DNA of 64,000 nucleotides from Sulfuritalea hydrogenivorans sk43H. Its GTDB lineage: Bacteria; Pseudomonadota; Gammaproteobacteria; Burkholderiales; Rhodocyclaceae. Positions 56,630 to 64,000 of the stretch are shown here, piece by piece (the stretch's first letter is position 1; each line of letters starts with the position of its first letter). The notes beneath the pieces are model-generated. The model searched no databases. It was not told the origin of the DNA and saw nothing but the letters and a program-made list of their open reading frames with translations. Location of the stretch: positions 3,596,001 through 3,660,000 of the forward strand of contig NZ_AP012547.1 in assembly GCF_000828635.1 (NCBI RefSeq), given 5' to 3'. A program made the translations under genes and the position numbers.

Positions 56630-57316
56630 ATGACTGCCTGGCTTGCCATCGAGCGCCTGGGCCTCACCGAAAACAGCACGCGCATCATCGATGACGTGTC
56701 GCTGCAATTCGAAGCGCAACGCACCGTCGTGCTCGGCCCCAACGGCGCTGGCAAGAGTACGCTGCTGCGACTGATCCACGGCCTGCTGCATCCGAGTAGC
56801 GGCAGCTTGCGCTGGCCGCAGCCCCTGACCCAGGCCATGGTCTTCCAGCGGCCGGTGATGTTGCGCACCACCGCGCTGGCCAACGTGATCTACGGCCTCA
56901 AGCTCCAGGGACATGCCGCGAGTGAATGCGACAAAAGGGCCCGGGCGGCACTGGCGCGCGTCGGTCTCGCGCAACTCGCACGGCGTCCGGCGCGGCTGCT
57001 CTCCGGCGGCGAGCAGCAGCGCGCGGCGCTGGCCCGCGCCTGGGCGCTGGAGCCCGAATTGCTGATCCTCGACGAGCCCACCGCCAGCCTCGACCCCGCC
57101 AGCAGCCGCGAAGTCGAACGCGTCATCAACGATATCGCCGCCGCCGGTACCCGCATCCTGATGACCACGCACAACCTGGCCCAGGCGCGACGCATTGCCG
57201 AGGAAATCGTTTTCATCGATCGCGGCCGGATCGTCGAACAGACGGCGGTCGCGAATTTCTTCACCCAGCCGCAGACTGAAGCGGCACAACGCTTTCTCCA
57301 GGAGGAAATCCCATGA
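56630..57316 (+). CDS. tupC: Tungstate ABC transporter ATPase
   Basis: The cytoplasmic ATPase (228 aa) has Walker A GPNGAGKST, signature LLSGGEQQR, Walker B LLILDEPTASLDP and switch His in MTTHNLAQA. The start at 56630 is where homology begins; upstream in-frame codons overlap tupB. Its stop overlaps the tupA start by four bases. Confidence 0.91.
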   Translation: MTAWLAIERLGLTENSTRIIDDVSLQFEAQRTVVLGPNGAGKSTLLRLIHGLLHPSSGSLRWPQPLTQAMVFQRPVMLRTTALANVIYGLKLQGHAASECDKRARAALARVGLAQLARRPARLLSGGEQQRAALARAWALEPELLILDEPTASLDPASSREVERVINDIAAAGTRILMTTHNLAQARRIAEEIVFIDRGRIVEQTAVANFFTQPQTEAAQRFLQEEIP

Positions 57317-58134
57317 TCGCAGGTCGCCTGTTCCGTTCCGCCATCGCCGTCCTCGGTGTGCTTGCCGCCAGCGCAAGCCAGGCCCAGGACCGCTTCATCA
57401 CCGTCTCCTCGACCACCTCGACCGAGCAGTCCGGCCTCTTCGGCCAACTGCTGCCTGCCTTTGAAAAGGCCAGCGGCATCAAGGTGCGCGTCGTCGCGCT
57501 GGGTACCGGCCAGGCACTCGATCTGGCGCGCCGCGGCGATGCCGATGTGGTCTTCGTCCATGACAAGGCCGCCGAGGAAAAATTCATTGCCGAAGGCTAC
57601 GGCGTCAAACGCCAGGAAGTCATGTACAACGACTTCGTCGTGATCGGGCCGAAGGCCGATCCGGCCAAGGCGGCGGGCAAGGATATCCTCGAAGGCCTGC
57701 GCCGCATCGAGGCAGCCAAGGCAGCCTTCGTCTCGCGTGGCGACAAGAGCGGCACCCATGCCGCCGAACTGCGCTACTGGAAAGCCGCCGGCGTCGACCT
57801 CGACAAGGCCAAGGGACCCTGGTACCGCGACACCGGCTCGGGCATGGGCCCGGCGCTGAACACCGCAGCCTCGATGAACGCCTACATCCTCGCCGACCGC
57901 GGCACCTGGCTCTCGTTCAAGAATCGCGGCGATCTGGGCATCGTCGTCGAAGGCGACACCAAGCTGTTCAACCAGTACGGCGTGATCCTGGTCAATCCGG
58001 CGAAGCACCCTCACGTCAAGCAGGCCGACGGGCAGAAGTTCATCGACTGGGTGGTCTCGGCGGAGGGCCAGAAGGCCATCGCCGACTACAAGATCGGCGG
58101 CGAGCAGCTGTTCTTCCCCAACGCCCGACGCTGA
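57313..58134 (+). CDS. tupA: Tungstate-binding periplasmic protein
   Basis: The product (273 aa) has a signal peptide to about residue 25 and the TupA ligand signature STTSTEQSGLFGQLLPAFEK, in which the TTST-type motif binds the oxyanion. ALGTGQALDLARRGDADV and the segment RGDKSGTHAAEL also match the family. The motif favours tungstate over molybdate. Tungstoenzymes such as aldehyde oxidoreductases would be the customers, but none is encoded in this window. Confidence 0.92.
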   Translation: MIAGRLFRSAIAVLGVLAASASQAQDRFITVSSTTSTEQSGLFGQLLPAFEKASGIKVRVVALGTGQALDLARRGDADVVFVHDKAAEEKFIAEGYGVKRQEVMYNDFVVIGPKADPAKAAGKDILEGLRRIEAAKAAFVSRGDKSGTHAAELRYWKAAGVDLDKAKGPWYRDTGSGMGPALNTAASMNAYILADRGTWLSFKNRGDLGIVVEGDTKLFNQYGVILVNPAKHPHVKQADGQKFIDWVVSAEGQKAIADYKIGGEQLFFPNARR

Positions 58135-58215
58135 GCGGACTGGGTTTGCAGCGGCGAGGGCAGTAGAATACGGCCCTCGCCGAATTTCCCCGGCGCATCA
58201 ACCGGTTGCACTGCC

Positions 58216-59847
<1,632 letters not shown>

Positions 59848-59864
59848 AGGCAGGAAGGCTTTGA

Positions 59865-59935
59865 TCCGCAGATTACGCAGATTACGCAGATGGATTCAAT
59901 GATGTTCATCTGTGAAAATCTGCGTAATCTGCGGA
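59865..59935. repeat. Inverted repeat built from ATTACGCAG units after ybiT
   Basis: TCCGCAGATTACGCAG (59865-59880) has a perfect inverse complement at 59920-59935. The left arm repeats ATTACGCAG in tandem and extends to GATG opposite CATC. It lies in the 166-base gap between ybiT and vapB and could end ybiT transcription. In architecture it resembles the CGCAAAG repeat at 17850 but has a different unit. Confidence 0.72.
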
Positions 59936-59973
59936 AAATGAATTGAATCGCCCGCTTGCGGCAAGGCGCGTCT

Positions 59974-59991
59974 TGTATTACAGTTAATACA
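59974..59991. promoter_or_regulatory. Palindromic operator candidate upstream of vapBC
   Basis: TGTATTA and TAATACA (59974-59980, 59985-59991) are perfect inverse complements around CAGT, 22 bases before the antitoxin start. Ribbon-helix-helix antitoxins autoregulate through such sites, and it overlaps an AT-rich -10-like stretch. Confidence 0.6.
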
Positions 59992-60013
59992 GAGCTCTTT
60001 CAGGAACCCCATC

Positions 60014-60277
60014 ATGACCACCACCGTTCGCCTTCCCCTCCGCGTTGAACAGGCGCTGGCGACGTATTGCGTTGAAACGAAGCGCACCAAGTCGGAAGTG
60101 ATCGTCGAACTGCTGGAGCAGCGATTCACGGGCACCGATACCGAACGAACGCCTTACGAACTGGCGCGGGAAGCCGGCTTCATCGGCTGCTTATCCGGCA
60201 AAGGCGCTGGGGTGGCGCAAGCGGGCGGCACCAAGGAACGGGTCACCGCAGCCATTCGCAAAAAGCACGCACGGTGA
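60014..60277 (+). CDS. vapB: Ribbon-helix-helix antitoxin (VapB/CopG type)
   Basis: This protein of 87 aa has an N-terminal ribbon-helix-helix (TTTVRLPLRVEQALATYC and RTKSEVIVELLEQ) that binds DNA, and a C-terminal part expected to neutralise the toxin. Its stop overlaps the toxin GTG by four bases, the usual antitoxin-first arrangement. A palindrome upstream is a likely operator. Confidence 0.85.
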   Translation: MTTTVRLPLRVEQALATYCVETKRTKSEVIVELLEQRFTGTDTERTPYELAREAGFIGCLSGKGAGVAQAGGTKERVTAAIRKKHAR

Positions 60278-60690
60278 GTTCCATTCTGGTCGATACCGGT
60301 CCGCTGGTGGCGCTGGCGGACAAGCGCGACAACGCCCATCTCGACTGCAAAATCTTTCTCGAAGCCTATCGCGGCCGGCTGGTCACGACTTGGGCGGTAC
60401 TCACCGAGTTCTCGCACCTGGCGCCATCGATTGCGGCGACGCTGCCGCTGTATCGATGGATCGACAAGGGCGGCTTGGAGTTGCTGCCGCTGGGTCGCGA
60501 CGAACTGGTGCGCGCCATCGACTGGATCGAGAAATACGCCGACCGGCCGCTGGACCTTGCCGATGCCTCGCTGGTGGTGGCGGCCATGGCCACCGGCATT
60601 CACACGGTGTGGACGCTCGATCGCAACGATTTCGAAACCTATCGCCTGCCCGGACGCAAGCGCTTCCATCTCGCGGCAATGGACAGATGA
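60274..60690 (+). CDS. vapC: PIN-domain toxin (VapC family)
   Basis: This PIN-domain ribonuclease (138 aa) has the acidic active-site pattern in place: Asp in ILVDTGPLVAL, Glu in LTEFSHLA, Asp in PLDLADASLV and Asp in TLDRNDFE. The start is GTG, overlapping vapB. It should cleave tRNA or rRNA when free of VapB. The stop overlaps the next gene's ATG (ATGA), so the acyltransferase is transcriptionally linked. Confidence 0.87.
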   Translation: MSSILVDTGPLVALADKRDNAHLDCKIFLEAYRGRLVTTWAVLTEFSHLAPSIAATLPLYRWIDKGGLELLPLGRDELVRAIDWIEKYADRPLDLADASLVVAAMATGIHTVWTLDRNDFETYRLPGRKRFHLAAMDR

Positions 60691-61247
60691 GATTCCTGCG
60701 CGGCCCTGCCCGCTTCATGCTCAAGCTGCTGGGCTGGAAGCTGATCGACCTGCCGCAACGACCGGCGAAGGCCGTGGTGATCGCCTACCCGCACACCTCT
60801 AACTGGGATTTCCCGGTGACGCTGCTGGCGCTCGCCGCGCTACCCTATGGCGCGCAATGGGTGGCCAAGGACACCCTGTTTCGCGGCCCGCTCGGCCCGG
60901 TCATGCGCGCCCTGGGCGGCGTCGCGGTTAACCGGCGCGAGCGCACCGGCTTCGTCGAGCGCGTCGCCGAAGAATTTCGCCGCCGCGACAACTTCCACCT
61001 GATCATCGCCACCGAAGGCACGCGCCGCCTGCAGGCCGGCTGGAAATCCGGCTTCTACCGCATCGCCATGGCGGCCGGCGTGCCGGTCATCATGGCCGTG
61101 GTCGATTACGGCAAGCGCGAGGTCGGCCTGCTGTCGACCATCGCACTGACCGGCGACGAAGCTGCCGACATGGCGCGCATCGCCGCCTGTTACGAGGGCC
61201 GCACCGGCTATCACCCCGAAAACGCCTCACCGATACGACTTCTATGA
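60687..61247 (+). CDS. Lysophospholipid acyltransferase family protein (PlsC-like)
   Basis: This protein of 186 aa is of the glycerophosphate acyltransferase superfamily. The catalytic HX4D motif appears as HTSNWD near residue 36, and the phosphate-binding EGTR near residue 112 (ATEGTRR). It is shorter than PlsC and lacks an obvious membrane helix beyond the N-terminal amphipathic stretch. The acyl donor and acceptor are unknown. It overlaps vapC and also yheS by four bases, giving a run vapB-vapC-acyltransferase-yheS. Confidence 0.85.
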   Translation: MRFLRGPARFMLKLLGWKLIDLPQRPAKAVVIAYPHTSNWDFPVTLLALAALPYGAQWVAKDTLFRGPLGPVMRALGGVAVNRRERTGFVERVAEEFRRRDNFHLIIATEGTRRLQAGWKSGFYRIAMAAGVPVIMAVVDYGKREVGLLSTIALTGDEAADMARIAACYEGRTGYHPENASPIRLL

Positions 61248-63151
61248 TTCTTCTACGCGATCTGGGTTTTTCCCGCAACGGCGAGGCGCTGGTCACCGGC
61301 GCTTCGCTGCAACTGCATCCGGGCTGGAAGATCGGCCTGATCGGCGCCAATGGTTGCGGCAAATCCTCCTTCCTCGGACTCCTGCGCGGCGAGTTGCACG
61401 CCGACCGCGGCGACCTCGAACGCCCGCCCGGCTGGGTGCTGGCCCACGTTGCCCAGGACACCCCGGCGCTGCCCGATGCGGCGCTGGAGTTCGTGCTCGA
61501 CGGCGACACCGAACTGCGCCAGATCGAACGCGACCTCGCCGCCGCCGAGGCGCATCACGACGACCACCACGCCGGCGAACAGATCGGCCTCTTGCATTCG
61601 CGCCTCGGCGAAATCGACGGCTACGCGGCGCCGGCGCGCGCGGCAGCGCTGATGCACGGCCTCGGCTTTTCCGACGAGGACTTCCGGCGCCCGGTGGCGG
61701 AGTTCTCCGGCGGCTGGCGCGTGCGCCTGAACCTGGCACGCGCCCTGATGTGCCGCTCCGACCTGCTGCTGCTCGACGAGCCAACCAACCACCTCGACCT
61801 CGACGCCATCATCTGGCTCGAAGCCTGGCTGAAGGGTTATGCCGGCACGCTGATCCTGATCTCGCACGACCGCGATTTCCTCGACGTCGTCACCAGCCAC
61901 ATCCTCGCCATCGAGGCCGGCAAGATGCAGCTGTTCACCGGCAACTACTCGGCCTGCGAACGCGCGCGCGCCGAGCGCCTGGCCAACGACCTGGCGCTGG
62001 CGGCCAAGCAGAAGCGCGAGGCGGCGCACCTGCAAAGCTACATCGACCGCTTTCGCGCCAAGGCCTCGAAGGCGCGGCAGGCGCAAAGCCGGATCAAGAT
62101 GCTGGCGAAGATGGGCGATATCGTTGCCGCCCACATCGACACTCCCTTCAGCTTCAGTTTTCCGGAACCGACCGGCTTTTCCGACCCGCTGCTGCTGGTG
62201 GACGACGCAAAAGTCGGCTACGGCGAGACGACGATATTCGAGAAACTCAGATTCACGCTGCGCCCCGACAGCCGCATCGGCCTGCTTGGGCGCAACGGCG
62301 CCGGCAAATCCACGCTGATGAAACTGCTGGCCGGCGAATTGCAGCCGCTCTCCGGCGTGCGCGAGGCGGGACGCAACCTCAAACTCGGCTATTTCGCCCA
62401 GCACCAGCTCGAACAACTGCGCCCGGCCGAATCGCCGCTGTGGCACATGATCAAGCTGGAGCCGCGCACGCGCGAGCAGGATCTGCGCAACTACCTCGGC
62501 GGTTTCGACTTCCGCGGCGACATGGTCGACGCGCCCTGCGGCCGCTTCTCCGGCGGCGAGAAGACCCGCCTGGCGCTGGCGCTGATGATCCGCACCGCGC
62601 CCAACCTGCTGCTGATGGACGAGCCGACCAACCACCTCGACCTCGAAATGCGGGAGGCCTTGACCATCGCCCTGCAGGAAACCGAGGCCGGCATGGTGCT
62701 GGTCTCGCACGACCGGCATCTCCTGCGCGCCACCTGCGACGAGCTCTGGCTGGTGGCCGACGGCAAGGTGACGCCCTTCGACGGCGACCTCGACGATTAT
62801 GCCGAATGGCTGGCGCAGGATCGCGCCGCGGAGAAGAAGGGCGGCAAAGCCAACACCGCGAAGGAAAAGTCGGTCGTCGCGGCACCCGCTGCGTCCAAAG
62901 AGTCGGCGCTGGCGGTACGGCGGCCATTGCTCAAGGAATCCGAGAAACTCGAACAACAGCTCGCCGAATGGCAAGGCGAACTGAAACTGCTGGAAACCCG
63001 GCTCGCCGACCAGTCGCTGTATGCCAGCCCGGAAACCCGCCTGCTTGAAGATCTCACCTTGCGGCAGAATCTGTTGACGCAGAATATCGAGAAGGCAGAA
63101 TCACGCTGGCTGGAGATTCACGAACTGCTGGAGAGCACCAAGGAGATTTGA
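61244..63151 (+). CDS. yheS: ABC-F family ATPase, YheS type
   Basis: This is a second ribosome-type ABC-F protein, 635 aa. Walker A motifs are GANGCGKSS and GRNGAGKST, signatures FSGGWRVRL and FSGGEKTRL, and Walker B segments [12 protein letters not shown] and [12 protein letters not shown]. The long C-terminal extension (residues about 530-635) ends in a coiled coil, as in YheS/Uup. The linker into that extension holds a copy of the dispersed repeat (SALAVRRP). It ends one base from the ppk2 start. Confidence 0.9.
   Translation: MILLRDLGFSRNGEALVTGASLQLHPGWKIGLIGANGCGKSSFLGLLRGELHADRGDLERPPGWVLAHVAQDTPALPDAALEFVLDGDTELRQIERDLAAAEAHHDDHHAGEQIGLLHSRLGEIDGYAAPARAAALMHGLGFSDEDFRRPVAEFSGGWRVRLNLARALMCRSDLLLLDEPTNHLDLDAIIWLEAWLKGYAGTLILISHDRDFLDVVTSHILAIEAGKMQLFTGNYSACERARAERLANDLALAAKQKREAAHLQSYIDRFRAKASKARQAQSRIKMLAKMGDIVAAHIDTPFSFSFPEPTGFSDPLLLVDDAKVGYGETTIFEKLRFTLRPDSRIGLLGRNGAGKSTLMKLLAGELQPLSGVREAGRNLKLGYFAQHQLEQLRPAESPLWHMIKLEPRTREQDLRNYLGGFDFRGDMVDAPCGRFSGGEKTRLALALMIRTAPNLLLMDEPTNHLDLEMREALTIALQETEAGMVLVSHDRHLLRATCDELWLVADGKVTPFDGDLDDYAEWLAQDRAAEKKGGKANTAKEKSVVAAPAASKESALAVRRPLLKESEKLEQQLAEWQGELKLLETRLADQSLYASPETRLLEDLTLRQNLLTQNIEKAESRWLEIHELLESTKEI
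62901..62922 (-). repeat. 22-base dispersed repeat, copy 14 (inside yheS)
   Basis: This reverse-orientation copy has one substitution from the consensus. It lies in the linker between the second ATPase domain and the C-terminal coiled coil, encoding ESALAVRR. Confidence 0.7.
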
Positions 63152-64000
63152 ATGGCAGCGAAAGCGACGACCCCGAAGCGGCCCCCTGCCGTGAAAGCCA
63201 AGGCAAAGCCCGCGGCCCCGGCCAGGGCCGCCGCAAAACCCGCCGCGAAGCCCGCCACCAGCGCGCCGGCAATCCCGCGTCCGCGGCGACCGGCATCCGG
63301 CGACGTCACGCCGTCCCACACGAAAAAGGGCATCAAGGATTTCGTGATCAAGGACCGCTCTGACGCCGCGCGCGATTCGAAGATGGAGGCGGTGCGCGAC
63401 ATCATTTCCCATGCGAAACCCGGCGAGGGCGCCAAGCTGGCGAAGGGCCTCAAGGCCGTGGTCGAAGGCGCCTCGCCCGACGACATCGAGGCGCTCAAGC
63501 AGGCCCTGCTGCAGCGCGAAGTCGCCGCCAGCGAACATCCGGACGAGGAGCTGGCGCCGAACTGGCGCGAAGGCGGCTATCCCTATCGCCACCTGATGAC
63601 GCGACGCAATTACGAGAAGCAGAAATACCATCTGCAGGTCGAGCTGCTCAAGCTGCAGGCCTGGGTCAAGGAGACCGGGCAGAAGGTCGTGATCCTGTTC
63701 GAGGGCCGCGACGCGGCGGGCAAGGGCGGCGCCATCAAGCGCTTCATGGAGCACCTGAATCCGCGCGGCGCAAGCGTCGTCGCGCTGGAAAAGCCGTCCG
63801 AAGTGGAACGCGGCCAGTGGTATTTCCAGCGCTACGTGCAGCACCTGCCGACCGCCGGCGAGATCGCGCTGTTCGACCGCTCCTGGTACAACCGCGCCGG
63901 CGTCGAGCGCGTCATGGGTTTCTGCAGCGACGTCGAGTATCAGGAATTCATGCGGCAAACGCCGGAGTTCGAGCGCACGCTGGTCAGGAGCGGCGTGCAT
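63152..64000 (+). CDS. ppk2: Polyphosphate kinase 2 family protein, N-terminal part
   Basis: PPK2 enzymes transfer phosphate between polyphosphate and nucleotides. The frame is open from ATG 63152 to the window end (283 codons), with AAGGAG seven bases before the start. The first 55 residues are an Ala/Pro/Lys-rich extension. A stretch of about 100 residues follows, then the PPK2 core: YHLQVELLKLQAWV, Walker A FEGRDAAGKGGAIKRF (about residue 185 onward), the lid region and FDRSWYNRAGVERVMGF. The C-terminus lies beyond the window. The class (ADP or AMP/GDP) cannot be assigned. Confidence 0.9.
   Translation, partial: MAAKATTPKRPPAVKAKAKPAAPARAAAKPAAKPATSAPAIPRPRRPASGDVTPSHTKKGIKDFVIKDRSDAARDSKMEAVRDIISHAKPGEGAKLAKGLKAVVEGASPDDIEALKQALLQREVAASEHPDEELAPNWREGGYPYRHLMTRRNYEKQKYHLQVELLKLQAWVKETGQKVVILFEGRDAAGKGGAIKRFMEHLNPRGASVVALEKPSEVERGQWYFQRYVQHLPTAGEIALFDRSWYNRAGVERVMGFCSDVEYQEFMRQTPEFERTLVRSGVH

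Overview
The window is a GC-rich chromosomal segment with densely packed, co-oriented gene clusters. The gene set points to a betaproteobacterium, most likely from the Rhodocyclales or Sterolibacteriaceae neighbourhood. The evidence is the rpoN/hpf/ptsN/hprK block, the ribE-ribBA-ribH-nusB-thiL-pgpA-pncC-recA-recX order, Sox genes, a propionyl-CoA/methylmalonyl-CoA module and a tungstate ABC transporter. The taxonomic placement is inference; there is no rRNA here. I see no tRNA, rRNA, CRISPR array, transposase or phage gene.

Layout. 1-825: the 3' end of an OprB-type porin gene. 849-8690 (minus): a response regulator and histidine kinase, then an RND heavy-metal efflux operon (adaptor, pump, DUF3240 protein, outer membrane factor). 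8810-15760 (plus): a periplasmic sulfur-oxidation cluster with soxX, soxA, soxY and soxZ, three further c-type cytochromes, an outer-membrane beta-barrel protein and a triple-rhodanese protein; soxB and soxCD are not present here. 15838-22686 (minus): propionyl-CoA carboxylase alpha and beta, MeaB and methylmalonyl-CoA mutase, with a divergent GntR/FCD regulator at 22812. 23505-25064: a Tat-exported dienelactone hydrolase and an AhpD-like protein.

25213-37205 (minus): a two-partner secretion (TPS) locus. One TpsB transporter gene is followed by two filamentous-haemagglutinin-like tpsA genes, each followed by the same FecR-domain gene. The tpsA copies share near-identical 5' arms and identical 3' arms but have unrelated middles. 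The distal copy is broken by a single-base insertion.

37645-51726: a coiled-coil membrane protein, then cutA-dsbD, the riboflavin block, nusB-thiL-pgpA-pncC, recA-recX, lptB-rpoN-hpf-ptsN-hprK, and a PsiF-like small secreted protein closed by a strong terminator. 51856-64000: a small membrane protein, a PadR regulator coupled to a 2,4-dienoyl-CoA reductase, a ModE-like regulator divergent from tupBCA, a YbiT-type ABC-F protein, a VapBC toxin-antitoxin pair, an acyltransferase, a YheS-type ABC-F protein and the 5' part of a PPK2 gene.

The most unusual signal belongs to no gene. A 22-base sequence (first nine bases about CGCCGTGCC, last thirteen GCCAGCGCCGACT) occurs 14 times in 64 kb in both orientations. 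Ten copies lie inside coding sequences, in several reading frames and often in interdomain linkers. Two form a perfect inverted pair between convergent genes. This resembles the pattern of DNA-uptake sequences or coding-tolerated REP elements and deserves a genome-wide count.
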